Below are positions 31,796 to 41,007 of a stretch of DNA of 64,000 nucleotides, piece after piece. Every line of letters begins with the position of its first letter. The stretch's first letter is position 1. Origin of the DNA: an uncultured Eubacteriales bacterium (GTDB lineage Bacteria > Bacillota > Clostridia > Christensenellales > Aristaeellaceae); the NCBI GenBank assembly GCA_902767565.1, contig CACXHY010000005.1:86208-150207 (forward strand). Direction: 5' to 3'. Below the pieces are notes generated by a model. The model worked only from the letters and a program-made list of their open reading frames with translations. It made no database searches and was not told the DNA's origin. Position numbers and translations under genes: made by a program.

Positions 31796-32866
31796 TCAGC
31801 TGAGCCTGACGATCCAGTTGTTTTCGTCCGGGATGCGGCCGTACTGGATGCCGGTCAGCGTGTCGTACAGTTTCTGCGCCACGGGGCCGATGTTCCCGTC
31901 ACCGATGACGATGGTCTCGTCCTTGCGGCAGAGCGAGCCCACGGGGGAGATGACGGCGGCGGTGCCGGTGCCGAAGGCCTCGGTCAGCTTGCCGCTCTTG
32001 GCGTCGGCGAAGATGTCGTCGATGGCCAGCCGGGTCTCGACGGTCTCATAGCCCAGCTGCCGGGCCAGGGTCAGGACGCTCTGGCGGGTGATGCCGGGGA
32101 GGATGGAGCCGTTCAGCGCCGGGGTGACGATCTTGCTGCCGTAGGCGAACATCATGTTCATGGAGCCGACTTCCTCGACGTACTTCTGCTCCACGCCGTC
32201 CAGCCACAGCACCTGGGAGAAGCCCTTTTCCTCGGCGATGGCGCCGGCCAGGATGGAGGCGGCGTAGTTGCCGGCGCACTTGGTGAAGCCGGTGCCGCCG
32301 CGCACGGCGCGGACGTACTCGTCCTCCACATAGATGCCCACGGGCTTGAGGCCGTCCTTATAGTAGCTGCCCACGGGATCCAGGATGATGTAGAACAGGT
32401 AGTGACGCGCCGCGTGCACGCCCAGCATCACGTCCGTCGCGATCATGGTGGGGCGGATATACAGGCTGGTGCCCTCCTGATGCGGCACCCAGTCTTTCTC
32501 GATCAGGATCAGCTGCTTCAGGCCTTCCAGAGCCGTCTCCTCGTCCAGCGCCGGCATACCCATGCGCTTCGCGCTGCGGGTCATGCGCGCCAGGTTGTCC
32601 TGGGGGCGGAAGAGCTGCAGGCCGCCGTCGGCCCGGCGATAGCACTTGGAGCCCTCGAAGATCGCCTGGCCGTAGTGGAAGACGGTGGTGGCGGGATCCA
32701 GGCTGAAGTTGGCATAGGGGACGATGCGGGCGTCATACCAGCCGCGCCCTTCCTCGTAATCCATCAGGAACATGTGGTCGGTGAAGATCTTGCCAAAGCC
32801 GAGCTTGCTCTCGTCGGTGGGCTTTTCTTTGAGGGCGGTGGCCTTGGTGATGCTGATGGGAAGCAT
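31796..32866 (-). CDS. ilvE: Branched-chain amino acid aminotransferase
   Basis: 356 residues, typical of the longer class IV BCAT. Signals include TVFHYGQAIFEGSKCYRR, YIRPTMIATD, the PLP lysine block GFTKCAGNYAAS, VLWLDGVEQKYVEEVGSMN and EAFGTGTAAVISPVG. Transfers amino groups between Leu/Ile/Val and 2-oxoglutarate. Start at 32866 after GGAGGGATTTCCC. Strong promoter 72 nt upstream. The leader is too short for a T-box. First gene of the ilvE, unknown, rluA, DUF6062 operon. Confidence 0.95.
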   Translation of the reverse strand: MLPISITKATALKEKPTDESKLGFGKIFTDHMFLMDYEEGRGWYDARIVPYANFSLDPATTVFHYGQAIFEGSKCYRRADGGLQLFRPQDNLARMTRSAKRMGMPALDEETALEGLKQLILIEKDWVPHQEGTSLYIRPTMIATDVMLGVHAARHYLFYIILDPVGSYYKDGLKPVGIYVEDEYVRAVRGGTGFTKCAGNYAASILAGAIAEEKGFSQVLWLDGVEQKYVEEVGSMNMMFAYGSKIVTPALNGSILPGITRQSVLTLARQLGYETVETRLAIDDIFADAKSGKLTEAFGTGTAAVISPVGSLCRKDETIVIGDGNIGPVAQKLYDTLTGIQYGRIPDENNWIVRLS

Positions 32867-32937
32867 GGGAAATCCCTCCTGTTCTTGCCGCGATCCTCTG
32901 AGGGGTCAGGCGGTGTGTCTTCGTTCAGTCCGTTACT

Positions 32938-32965
32938 ATTATAGTCTGCCGCGCGCCCGTGTCAA
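32938..32965 (-). promoter_or_regulatory. Promoter for ilvE
   Basis: Minus strand TTGACA (32960-32965), 16-nt GC-rich spacer, TATAAT (32938-32943). Both hexamers are perfect. Confidence 0.88.
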
Positions 32966-32993
32966 GCGCAGCGGAAGGCAGCAAAGGGAAATG

Positions 32994-33977
32994 TCAGGCG
33001 TTCTGCATCACATGGCAGGCGAGGAAGTGGCCGGGGGAGACCTCCTTCATCTCGGGCAGTGCCTCCGAACAGCGCTTCGTGCAGTAAGCGCAGCGCGTGC
33101 GGAAGGGGCATCCGCTGGGCGGATCGATGGGTGTCGGCACGTCGCCCTGCAGCACGATCCGCTTGGTGGTCGCGGCCTTCACAGGGTCGGCGATGGGAAC
33201 GGCGGACATCAGCGCGGTGGTGTAGGGATGCAGGTGATGCTGATACAGCTCCGCCATGTCGGCCATCTCCACCAGGTGGCCCAGGTACATGACGCCGACG
33301 CGGTGCGAGATGTGGCTGACCATGGACAGGTCGTGGGAGATGAAGAGGTAGGCCATGTGCATCTCTTCCTGCATCTCTTCCAGCATGTTGATGACCTGCG
33401 CCTGGATGGATACGTCCAGCGCGGAGATCGGCTCGTCGCAGACGATGAACTCCGGGCGGGTGGCCAGTGCCCGGGCGATGCCGATGCGCTGCCGCTGGCC
33501 GCCGGAAAACTCGTGGGGATAGCGGTTCAGGTGGTCCCGCTTCAGGCCGACCCGGTCGATCAGCTCCCACACGCGGGCGATGCGCTCCAGCTTCGGAACG
33601 TGCTGCAGCTTCAGCGGTTCGGCGATGATGGACTCCACCGTCATGCGGGGATCCAGCGAGGCATAGGGATCCTGGAAGATCATCTGCATGCGCCTGCGAT
33701 AAGGCGCGAGATCCTTGCCGCTCAGGTTCGCGATGTCCACGCCGCCGAAAAGGATCCGGCCTTCCCGGGGCTTGTACAGGCGCACGACCGTTCGGCCCAC
33801 GGTGGTCTTGCCGCAGCCGCTTTCGCCCACCAGGCCGAAGGTCTCGCCGCGCCGGATATCAAAGCTCACGCCGTCCACGGCTTTCAGCACGGCCTGCGGG
33901 GCGAAGATGTCCTTTTTTTCGGCGGAAAACCACATCCGCAGGTCACGGACGGAGAGAAGAGGGGCGGTTTCGGTCAT
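32994..33977 (-). CDS. oppF: Oligopeptide ABC transporter ATP-binding protein OppF
   Basis: 327 residues from ATG 33977, with GGGAGTG upstream. A GTG at 33986 overlaps the oppD stop and is the alternative. Walker A is GESGCGKTT, signature [15 protein letters not shown], Walker [14 protein letters not shown]-loop ISHDLS. The C-terminal oligopeptide module has the Cys-rich block [14 protein letters not shown], likely a cluster or metal site seen in Opp/Dpp ATPases. Works with OppBCD to import peptides. Last gene of the opp operon. Confidence 0.95.
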   Translation of the reverse strand: MTETAPLLSVRDLRMWFSAEKKDIFAPQAVLKAVDGVSFDIRRGETFGLVGESGCGKTTVGRTVVRLYKPREGRILFGGVDIANLSGKDLAPYRRRMQMIFQDPYASLDPRMTVESIIAEPLKLQHVPKLERIARVWELIDRVGLKRDHLNRYPHEFSGGQRQRIGIARALATRPEFIVCDEPISALDVSIQAQVINMLEEMQEEMHMAYLFISHDLSMVSHISHRVGVMYLGHLVEMADMAELYQHHLHPYTTALMSAVPIADPVKAATTKRIVLQGDVPTPIDPPSGCPFRTRCAYCTKRCSEALPEMKEVSPGHFLACHVMQNA

Positions 33978-33982
33978 GGCGG

Positions 33983-34972
33983 TCACTCCCGGTCAATTTT
34001 GGGTGCGCAGGGATGCATGAGGTGGCAGGCCACCCGGTGCCCGTCTCCGAGATCGGTCTGCGGCGGCGGCACGGTCCTGCATATGCGCATGCAGTGACGG
34101 CAGCGGGGGGCGAAGGGACAGCCCTCCGGCGGCCGGAGCATGTCCGGCGGCGTGCCGGGGATGGGGATCAGCTTCCGATGCTCGCCCGTGGAGATCTTCG
34201 GCACCGAGCGCAGCAGGCCCCAGGTGTAGGGGTGGCGGGGATCGTAGAAGATGTCGGTGGCGGAGCCCTCCTCGCAGATGGTGCCGCCGTACATCACGAT
34301 GATGCGGCTGCACATGCTGGCGATGACGCCCAGATCGTGGGTGATCATGACCACCGACGCGCCGGACTTCTGCTTCAGCGCCTCCAGCAGCTCCAGGATC
34401 TGCGCCTGGATCGTCACGTCCAGGGCGGTAGTGGGCTCGTCGGCGATGAGCATCTTCGGTGCGCAGGACAGGGCCATGGCGATCATGACGCGCTGCCGCA
34501 TGCCGCCGGAGAGCTCGTGGGGGTACTGCCGCAGCCGCTCCTCCGGGGCGGGGATGCCCACCTCGTTCAGCAGCTCCAGGGCCTTTTCGCGGGCCTCCTT
34601 TTTCTTCATGCCGAGGTGGATCTTCAGGGGCTCGGTCAGCTGCTGCTCCACGGTGAAGAGCGGGTTGAGCGATGTCATCGGATCCTGGAACACCATGCCG
34701 ATGTCGCGCCCGTGCATGGCCCGGAGCTCCTTCGCGCCCAGCTCCGTCATCTCGACGCCGTCGAACAGGATGGAATCGGCCGTGATGGTCGCGTAATCGG
34801 GCAGCAGGTGCATCACGCTCAGCATGGTCACGCTCTTGCCGGAGCCGGACTCGCCCACGATGCCGAGAAACTCGCCTTCGTTCACATGGAAGGAGATGCC
34901 GCGCACGGCCTGCACCGTGCCGACGCCGATCCGGAAGGTCGTAGTCAGGTTCTGGACTTCCAACAGGGCCAC
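33983..34972 (-). CDS. oppD: Oligopeptide ABC transporter ATP-binding protein OppD
   Basis: 329 residues from a GTG at 34972. Walker A is [10 protein letters not shown]-loop [13 protein letters not shown], signature [15 protein letters not shown], Walker [14 protein letters not shown]-loop ITHDLG. The C-terminal oligopeptide module contains [14 protein letters not shown]. Pairs with OppF as the motor of the importer. Thirty-one bases after the oppC stop. Confidence 0.95.
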   Translation of the reverse strand: MALLEVQNLTTTFRIGVGTVQAVRGISFHVNEGEFLGIVGESGSGKSVTMLSVMHLLPDYATITADSILFDGVEMTELGAKELRAMHGRDIGMVFQDPMTSLNPLFTVEQQLTEPLKIHLGMKKKEAREKALELLNEVGIPAPEERLRQYPHELSGGMRQRVMIAMALSCAPKMLIADEPTTALDVTIQAQILELLEALKQKSGASVVMITHDLGVIASMCSRIIVMYGGTICEEGSATDIFYDPRHPYTWGLLRSVPKISTGEHRKLIPIPGTPPDMLRPPEGCPFAPRCRHCMRICRTVPPPQTDLGDGHRVACHLMHPCAPKIDRE

Positions 34973-35003
34973 GGTTTCACCGCCTTTTCGGGGAAAGAAT
35001 GGA

Positions 35004-35954
35004 TCAGTGCTTCAGCCGGGGGTCCAGTGCGTCGCGAAGACCGTCGCCGATGAAGTTCAGCGAGAGCATCGTGATGCAGATGGCCGCCACCGGGAAGATC
35101 AGCAGCCAGGGCATCTCGCTCATCCAGGCCTGCCCCTCGTTGGCCAGGGTGCCCCAGGAAGCCATGGGCACCTGGATGCCGATGCCCAGGAAGGACAGGA
35201 AGGCCTCGGAGAAGATGGCACTGGGCACGAGGAACGCGGTGGAGACGATGATGGGCCCCATGGCGTTCGGGACGAGATGGCGGAACAGCAGCGTGGGGAG
35301 CTTTGCCCCGGCCAGCTTGGCCGCCATGATGTACTCCGAGTGCTTCAGGCGCAGGATCTCGCTGCGCACCACGCGCGCCGTTCCGATCCAGGAGGTGAAG
35401 CACAGGGCGATGATGACGCTCTGGACGGTGGAGCCCAGGATCAGCATGATCAGCAGCACGTACAGCAGGCTGGGCAGGGCGGTGAGGATGTCGACGATGC
35501 GCATCATCACCATGTCCGTGCGCCCCCCGATATAGCCGGAGATGCCGCCGTAGATGACGCCCACGAAGAGGTTGATGGCCGCGGCCACGAAGCCCACCGC
35601 CAGCGAGATGCGCGCGCCGTACATGATGCGGATGAACAGGTCGCGGCCCATGGCGTCGGTGCCGCACAGGTGCTCCCGGGACGGGGGCTGGCGGCTGTTG
35701 AAAAAGTCCATGCCGTCATAGGTCTTGTCGGAGAACTCGGGGATCAGGATGCAGGCCGCCACCATGATGCCGAGGATGATCAGGCCGATCATCGCCAGCC
35801 GGTCGTGCCGGAAACGCTGCCACACGTCGTGCCAGTAGGACGTGGAAGGGCGCACGATCTCATCGCCGTCGTCGCTGACGCCGACCACCGTGAACATCGA
35901 CGGCGGCATGTCCTTATAGGGGATATCCACGTTATAGCGGTCATAGGCGCTCAT
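35004..35954 (-). CDS. oppC: Oligopeptide ABC transporter permease OppC
   Basis: 316 residues. ATG 35954 has TGAGGTG at the right distance. A GTG two codons upstream is possible. A cytoplasmic N-terminus of about 50 residues leads into six predicted helices (first at LAMIGLIILGIMVAACIL). The EAA-type coupling loop reads KHSEYIMAAKLAGAKLPTLL, and FLSFLGIGIQVPMASWG is the usual OppC signature. Inner-membrane channel subunit with OppB. Confidence 0.94.
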   Translation of the reverse strand: MSAYDRYNVDIPYKDMPPSMFTVVGVSDDGDEIVRPSTSYWHDVWQRFRHDRLAMIGLIILGIMVAACILIPEFSDKTYDGMDFFNSRQPPSREHLCGTDAMGRDLFIRIMYGARISLAVGFVAAAINLFVGVIYGGISGYIGGRTDMVMMRIVDILTALPSLLYVLLIMLILGSTVQSVIIALCFTSWIGTARVVRSEILRLKHSEYIMAAKLAGAKLPTLLFRHLVPNAMGPIIVSTAFLVPSAIFSEAFLSFLGIGIQVPMASWGTLANEGQAWMSEMPWLLIFPVAAICITMLSLNFIGDGLRDALDPRLKH

Positions 35955-35963
35955 GCACACACC

Positions 35964-36893
35964 TCACTTGTCGAGCTTGACGCGCGGATCGATGATGGCC
36001 AGCAGGATGTCGCTGATCAGGTTGCACACCACCACGAAGGCGCCGTAGAACACGACGATGCCCAGGATCATGGTGTAGTCGCGATCGCTGACCGAACTGA
36101 CGAAATACTTGCCGATGCCGCCCACGGAGAAGACGCTCTCCACCACGAAGGAGCCGGTCAGCAGGCCCGCCACCAGCGGCCCCAAGTAGGTGATGACCGG
36201 GGTCATGGCGTTCTTCAGCGCGTGCTTGGAGACCACCATCAGCTCGCTGACGCCCTTGGCCCGCGCGGTGCGGACATAGTCGTTCTCCAGCGCCTCCAGC
36301 ATGGAGGACCGGGTCTGCCGGGCGATGTAGGCGATGGGGTGGAAGCTCAGGCACAGCACCGGCAGCACATAGCTGAGCACCTGTTCGCTGTGGAAGACGG
36401 CGATCGGCATCCTGAAGACCTCGCCGAAGAGCAGAAGCAGCAGAACCGCCAGGATGAAGGTCGGCACCGAGATACCCACCGTGGCAAAGGCCAGCACGCC
36501 GTAATCCGCGGGCTTTTTGCGGTTCAGCGCCGCCACGATGCCCAGCGGGATGCCCACCAGCAGCGAGAACACCACCGCGATGCCGCCCACCAGCGCCGAG
36601 ATCGGAAAGTGGTAGGCGATCTTGTCGTTCACGCTCACGCCGGGATACTTGAAGGAGATGCCCAGATCGCCGTGCAGAAGATTGTTCCAGTAGTCGATGT
36701 ACTGATCCCACAGCGGCTTGTTCAGGCCGTAGCTCTCCGCCAGCCGGTTCAGGATCACCTCGGGCACGTTTTTCTGTTCATCGGGGCTGAAGGGTCCTCC
36801 GGGCATGGCGTGCATCATGAAAAATGCGATGGTGATCAGCACCACCAGGCTGATGACGCCGGCCAGGATCCGCTTCAGGATATATTTCAGCAT
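35964..36893 (-). CDS. oppB: Oligopeptide ABC transporter permease OppB
   Basis: 309 residues from ATG 36893 (MLKYILKRILAGVISLVVLI), the standard OppB N-terminus. The longer frame to 37001 would run into the promoter. Six helices. Signature stretches are HGDLGISFKYPGVSVND, ALENDYVRTARAKGVSELMV (coupling loop) and FVVESVFSVGGIGKYF. The ribosome site is weak (GGATGTGATGTC). First gene of oppBCDF. No peptide-binding OppA gene follows or precedes. Confidence 0.94.
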   Translation of the reverse strand: MLKYILKRILAGVISLVVLITIAFFMMHAMPGGPFSPDEQKNVPEVILNRLAESYGLNKPLWDQYIDYWNNLLHGDLGISFKYPGVSVNDKIAYHFPISALVGGIAVVFSLLVGIPLGIVAALNRKKPADYGVLAFATVGISVPTFILAVLLLLLFGEVFRMPIAVFHSEQVLSYVLPVLCLSFHPIAYIARQTRSSMLEALENDYVRTARAKGVSELMVVSKHALKNAMTPVITYLGPLVAGLLTGSFVVESVFSVGGIGKYFVSSVSDRDYTMILGIVVFYGAFVVVCNLISDILLAIIDPRVKLDK

Positions 36894-36942
36894 GACATCA
36901 CATCCATACAAAGTCGGCGTGGAGACAAACTCACACACATGC

Positions 36943-36971
36943 ATTATACCGCAAAGCGGGGGATTACGCAA
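36943..36971 (-). promoter_or_regulatory. Promoter for oppBCDF
   Basis: Minus strand TTGCGT (36966-36971), 17-nt spacer, TATAAT (36943-36948), 50 nt before the oppB ATG. Confidence 0.82.
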
Positions 36972-36985
36972 ATCCTGTACAAAGG

Positions 36986-37010
36986 AAAAACGGAGCGGCA
37001 AGCCGCTCCG
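36986..37010 (-). terminator. Terminator after queA
   Basis: Minus strand CGGAGCGG hairpin with CCGCTCCG (36991-37010), 4-nt loop, followed by a T run (complement of 36986-36990). Ends the ruv-queA operon just upstream of the opp promoter. Confidence 0.88.
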
Positions 37011-37029
37011 CGAATGGCCGTGCAGGCCC

Positions 37030-38088
37030 CTATTCCCATGTGTCGTAAGGCGCGCGCCGCCCCCGGATGAGCATCGCGTCGCCGAAGGAGAAGAAACGGT
37101 AGCGCTCCCTCACCGCGACCGCGTAGTCCGCGAGGGCTTTCTCCCGGGTGAGGAAGGCGCTGACCAGCATCAGCAGCGTGGACTGGGGGAGGTGGAAGTT
37201 GGTGATGAGGCCGTCCACCGCCTTCACGCGCACGCCCGGGTGGATGAAGATGGCCGTGTCGCCGCTGCCGGCGTGGATCACGCCGTTGTCGTCCGCCACG
37301 GTCTCGATGGTGCGCACGGAGGTGGTGCCCACGCAGATCAGCCGCCCGCCCGCCTCCCGGATGCGGTTGAGGGTGTCGGCGGCCTCCGGGGTCACCTCGT
37401 ACCATTCCGAGTGCATCCTGTGCTCGCCGATGTCCTCGGCCTGCACGGGGCGGAAGGTCCCCAGCCCCACGTGCAGCAGCACCGGCACGATCGTCACGCC
37501 CTTTGCCCGGATGCGGTCCAGCAGCTCCGGGGTGAAGTGCAGCCCGGCGGTCGGCGCCGCGGCGGAGCCCTCCGTGCGGGCATATACGGTCTGATAGCGC
37601 TCCCGGTCTGTCAGCTTTTCGTGAATGTAGGGCGGCAGGGGCATCTCGCCCAGCCGGTCCAGCAGCTCCTCGAAGACGCCGTCGTAGCGGAACCGCACGG
37701 TCCGCCCGCCTGTCTCCTCCACGTTGCCCAGGATCTCGCAGCGCACGAGGCCGTCCCCGAACCGGCAGAAGGTCCCGGGCTTCAGCCGGCGGCCCGGCCG
37801 CACCAGGGCCTCCCAGTCGGTCGCCGTGATCCTGCGCAGGAGCAGCACCTCCACGGGGACGCCCGTGTCCTCCTTCACACCCAGCAGGCGCGCGGGGATC
37901 ACCCGCGTCTCGTTCAGCACCAGCGCGTCACCGGGGTCCAGATACCCGATCACGTCGTCGAACCGGCGGTGCTCCACGCTGTCGTCCAGCGCGCTGACCA
38001 CCATGAGCCGGCTGTGATCCCGGGGCTCGATGGGCGTCTGGGCGATCAGTTCTTCCGGGAGGGTGTAGTCAAAATCGGCGGTTCGCAT
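37030..38088 (-). CDS. queA: S-adenosylmethionine:tRNA ribosyltransferase-isomerase QueA
   Basis: 352 residues, full length. Start [20 protein letters not shown]. Family blocks include [40 protein letters not shown] and [17 protein letters not shown]. Adds the epoxycyclopentanediol moiety from SAM to preQ1-modified tRNA in queuosine synthesis. One base separates it from the ruvB stop, as in many Firmicutes. No preQ1 aptamer is visible because it is mid-operon. Confidence 0.97.
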   Translation of the reverse strand: MRTADFDYTLPEELIAQTPIEPRDHSRLMVVSALDDSVEHRRFDDVIGYLDPGDALVLNETRVIPARLLGVKEDTGVPVEVLLLRRITATDWEALVRPGRRLKPGTFCRFGDGLVRCEILGNVEETGGRTVRFRYDGVFEELLDRLGEMPLPPYIHEKLTDRERYQTVYARTEGSAAAPTAGLHFTPELLDRIRAKGVTIVPVLLHVGLGTFRPVQAEDIGEHRMHSEWYEVTPEAADTLNRIREAGGRLICVGTTSVRTIETVADDNGVIHAGSGDTAIFIHPGVRVKAVDGLITNFHLPQSTLLMLVSAFLTREKALADYAVAVRERYRFFSFGDAMLIRGRRAPYDTWE

Positions 38089-38089
38089 G

Positions 38090-39136
38090 TCACAGCTCCA
38101 TCTGCGTCTGCTCGGAATCGGCGCCTGCGGCCTGGCCGGGCATCCTGCGGTTCATGTATTCCCAGGCGGCGGGGGTGCAGACGCGTCCCCGGGGCGTGCG
38201 GGTGATAAAGCCCAGCTGCATCAGATACGGCTCGTATACGCTCTCAATGGTGGCCGCGTCCTCGCCGGTGGTGGCCGCCAGCGTATCCAGTCCCACCGGG
38301 CCGCCCGCGAACTTGTCCATCATGGTGGCCAGCATGGTGCGGTCGGTCTTGTCCAGTCCCAGACTGTCCACGCCGTTCATCACCAGCGCTTCGTCCGCCA
38401 TCTGCGCGCTGAGAACGCCGTCGTTGCGCACGTCCGCGTAGTCCCGGGCGCGGCGCAGCATGCGGTTGGCGATGCGGGGGGTGCCGCGGCTTCGGCGGGC
38501 GATCTCCAGCATGCCCTCGGGCTGGGCTTCCCTGACCTTCAGCAGGCCCGCGCTGCGGGTGACGATGCGTGAGAGCTCCTCCGGCGAATACATCTCCAGC
38601 CGGTAGATGATGCCGAAGCGGTCGCGCAGCGGCGCCGACAGCATGCCGAAGCGCGTGGTCGCGCCGATCAGGGTGAAGCGCGGCACGGGGATGCGGAGGG
38701 ACCGCGCGGTGGGACCCTTGCCGACGATGATATCGATGGCAAAATCCTCCATGGCGGGGTACAGCACCTCTTCCACGGAGCGGGAAAGCCGGTGGATCTC
38801 GTCGATGAACAGCACATCCCCTTCGTTCAGGTTGGAGAGCATGGCCGCCAGGTCCCCGGGCTTCTCGATCGCCGGGCCGGAGGTCACGCGGATGTTCTGT
38901 CCCATCTCTGCCGCCACGATGGAGGCCAGGGTGGTCTTGCCCAGGCCGGGCGGGCCGTAGAGCAGGATGTGGTCCAGCGGCTCGTGCCGGTTCAGGGAGG
39001 CCTGGATGTAGATGCTCAGGCTTTTCTTCACGTCTTCCTGCCCCACATATTCCCGCAGGGTGTGCGGGCGCAGCGAAGTATCCAGTGCGTCGTCGTCCTG
39101 GCGCAATGAACCGGTGACAATGCGTTCGTCGTCCAT
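38090..39136 (-). CDS. ruvB: Holliday junction branch migration helicase RuvB
   Basis: 348 residues. AAA+ motor with Walker [12 protein letters not shown], Walker [11 protein letters not shown], sensor 1 [19 protein letters not shown] and the C-terminal winged helix ([24 protein letters not shown]). Forms hexamers that drive branch migration with RuvA. ATG at 39136 follows GAAGAGGGCAAT. The 123-nt gap from the upstream gene (39137-39259) shows no coding feature. Confidence 0.97.
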   Translation of the reverse strand: MDDERIVTGSLRQDDDALDTSLRPHTLREYVGQEDVKKSLSIYIQASLNRHEPLDHILLYGPPGLGKTTLASIVAAEMGQNIRVTSGPAIEKPGDLAAMLSNLNEGDVLFIDEIHRLSRSVEEVLYPAMEDFAIDIIVGKGPTARSLRIPVPRFTLIGATTRFGMLSAPLRDRFGIIYRLEMYSPEELSRIVTRSAGLLKVREAQPEGMLEIARRSRGTPRIANRMLRRARDYADVRNDGVLSAQMADEALVMNGVDSLGLDKTDRTMLATMMDKFAGGPVGLDTLAATTGEDAATIESVYEPYLMQLGFITRTPRGRVCTPAAWEYMNRRMPGQAAGADSEQTQMEL

Positions 39137-39259
39137 ATTGCCCTCTTCATGTCTTCCCTGTGCGGCCCCGTTCGCTCGCTGCCGCAGGGCGGCGAGGCAC
39201 GGAGACCACGCAGGCTTTCTGTTTACAGGCGGGTGTCCGGTCCGCGAAGCCGTGCGGGG

Positions 39260-39727
39260 TCACTCTTTTCGGGCCTTGACCAGCAATGCGTCGAGATACG
39301 GCCGGCCGTGCCGCGAAGCGGACGGATGGAACTCGGCCAGCTCAAAGGACCAGTGAGGGTGCCTCTTCTTCAGCTCCTTGATCGTGCCGTCCACGATCCG
39401 CCGGGTCTTCTCCGCTTTCCTGATGTCCCCGATGTTGTCGTATCCCCTGTGCCGGGTGCGGACCACCGGTTCTTCGTACCGCAGGCCCACGCGCCCCAGG
39501 GGGATCCTGAACTCCGCGGTGTCGCGGAAAAAGCCTGTCCATGTGACAGACAGGAGTTCCCCCCGGATCTGTTCGTCACACCTGTCCGCAGCCGCCGCAA
39601 TGGCGTCCTTCTCCATCTTTTTATCCAGCTTCTCGGCTTCGGCGTCCGCGGCATGCCGGGCCTTTCGCTCCAGCTTCTCCTGCGCCAGGGCTTCGGATCT
39701 GTTCCTGAACCTGCCGATAATTCCCAT
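39260..39727 (-). CDS. Unknown protein between ruvA and ruvB
   Basis: 155 residues, ATG at 39727 preceded by GGGAGGAACCGGGA. The first 50 residues form a highly charged, Ala/Glu/Lys-rich helix (ALAQEKLERKARHAADAEAE) that could be a coiled coil. The rest is mixed alpha/beta (FRIPLGRVGLRYEEPVVRTR; ELKKRHPHWSFELAEFH). No signal peptide, no family recognised. It is transcribed with ruvC and ruvA upstream and ruvB and queA downstream, with gaps of 42 and 123 nt. Confidence 0.72.
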   Translation of the reverse strand: MGIIGRFRNRSEALAQEKLERKARHAADAEAEKLDKKMEKDAIAAAADRCDEQIRGELLSVTWTGFFRDTAEFRIPLGRVGLRYEEPVVRTRHRGYDNIGDIRKAEKTRRIVDGTIKELKKRHPHWSFELAEFHPSASRHGRPYLDALLVKARKE

Positions 39728-39769
39728 TCCCGGTTCCTCCCATCGGTCGGATCCCGCCTTCGGGCCGGC

Positions 39770-40375
39770 TCACATCATGGCCATGCCCTTCAGCGCCTGC
39801 GTGATCAGCTCGTTCACGGAGGCCCCGCGGTCCCTGACCTGGCTGAGGGCGTTCCGGGCTTCGGCGGCGGAATAGCCCAGGGCCATCAGGGCTTCCATGG
39901 CCTCGCCGACGGCATCGCCCGGCTGGATCGGCACAGGGGCCGCCCCCGCGGCGCTGACCGTGCTGACCTCCGCCTGGCTGATCTTGTCCCGCAGTTCCAG
40001 GGTGATGCGCTGGGCCGTCTTCTTGCCCACGCCCGGCGCCCGGCACAGGGCCTGCACGTCGTCCATCAGGATGGCCACCTGCAGATCCCGGACCGGCATG
40101 GAGCCGAGGATACTCAGCGCCATCTTCGGGCCCACGCCGCTGACCCCGATCAGCCGCATGAAGAGGTCTTTCTCCTCCTGCGTCGCGAATCCGAACAGCT
40201 CGGCCGCGTCCTCCCGCACGGAGTAATAGGTCAGGCAGCGCATGGTCTGCCCCACGGCGGGGGCGGCCTGCAGCGTGGTCAGGGAGCACGTCAGCAGATA
40301 GCCGACGCCGCCGGCCTGCAGGATCAGGGCTCCGCCGGACTTGTCACAGACGGTTCCTTCGATAAAAGCGTACAT
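39770..40375 (-). CDS. ruvA: Holliday junction DNA helicase subunit RuvA
   Basis: 201 residues. Domain I begins MYAFIEGTVCDKSGG. The tandem helix-hairpin-helix region reads LIGVSGVGPKMALSIL and LCRAPGVGKKTAQRITLEL. The C-terminal RuvB-binding domain (EAMEALMALGYSAAEARNAL) is complete. Binds four-way junctions and loads RuvB. Six bases after ruvC. Confidence 0.97.
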   Translation of the reverse strand: MYAFIEGTVCDKSGGALILQAGGVGYLLTCSLTTLQAAPAVGQTMRCLTYYSVREDAAELFGFATQEEKDLFMRLIGVSGVGPKMALSILGSMPVRDLQVAILMDDVQALCRAPGVGKKTAQRITLELRDKISQAEVSTVSAAGAAPVPIQPGDAVGEAMEALMALGYSAAEARNALSQVRDRGASVNELITQALKGMAMM

Positions 40376-40381
40376 AGTGCC

Positions 40382-40876
40382 TCACTTCATTCTGAACTGT
40401 TCTTTGGCAACGCCGCTGTTGCAGTGGGTGATGGCGCAGGCGATGGCATCCGCGGCGTCGTCGGGTCTCGGGATCTCGTTCATGCCCAGGAGCATCTTCA
40501 CCATGGCCTGGATCTGGGGCTTCCTGGCGCTGCCGTCGCCGGTGACCGCCTGCTTGATCTGCCCCGGGGTGTATTCGTAGAGGTTCTCGGTGTACTCCGT
40601 GGCGGCGATGATGGCCGCGCCGCGGGCCGCGCCCACCATCAGCGCGGTGGTGACGTTATGGGCGAAGAACAGCTCCTCGAAGGCCACGTCGTCCGGCCGG
40701 TAGATGTTCACCAGATCCCGCACGCCCTGGTAGAGGGTGCGCAGCCGGTGCTGCATGGGCGTCCCCGCAAAGGTCTCGATGACCCCGTAGTTGATGAGGC
40801 GGATGCGGCTGCCCTTGCTCTCCACCACGCCCCAGCCCATCAGGGCGTATCCCGGGTCGATCCCCAACACGATCAT
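40382..40876 (-). CDS. ruvC: Crossover junction endodeoxyribonuclease RuvC
   Basis: 164 residues from ATG 40876 (MIVLGIDPGYALMGWGVVE). Longer in-frame starts pass through the promoter. Acidic active-site residues are visible: D7, the Glu of FEELFF and the Asp pair of RPDDAADA. TGDGSARKPQIQ is the DNA-contacting loop. Resolves Holliday junctions. First gene of the ruvC, ruvA, unknown, ruvB, queA operon. Confidence 0.96.
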   Translation of the reverse strand: MIVLGIDPGYALMGWGVVESKGSRIRLINYGVIETFAGTPMQHRLRTLYQGVRDLVNIYRPDDVAFEELFFAHNVTTALMVGAARGAAIIAATEYTENLYEYTPGQIKQAVTGDGSARKPQIQAMVKMLLGMNEIPRPDDAADAIACAITHCNSGVAKEQFRMK

Positions 40877-40906
40877 GCCGCCGCCGTCCTTTCCGTTCTC
40901 AAGCCC

Positions 40907-40934
40907 ATGATAGCACAATCCGCCGGTTTGTAAA
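40907..40934 (-). promoter_or_regulatory. Promoter for the ruv-queA operon
   Basis: Minus strand TTTACA (40929-40934), 16-nt spacer, TATCAT (40907-40912) with extended -10 TGC. 31 nt before the ruvC ATG. Confidence 0.72.
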
Positions 40935-40965
40935 GGGGAACACCGGCCCGATGTCATGCCCCGCG

Positions 40966-40993
40966 AAAAACCCTCCCCGCTGTCCGGAGAGGG
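40966..40993 (-). terminator. Terminator after the SDR gene
   Basis: Minus strand CCCTCTCC (40986-40993) pairs with GGGGAGGG (40971-40978) with one mismatch. A run of T follows (complement of 40966-40970). Confidence 0.72.
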
Positions 40994-41007
40994 TCGCGCA
41001 TGCGGTC

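Noticed and set aside
32867..32937. T-box or leucine leader before ilvE
   Set aside because: Leader of about 70 nt with no T-box sequence or leader peptide.
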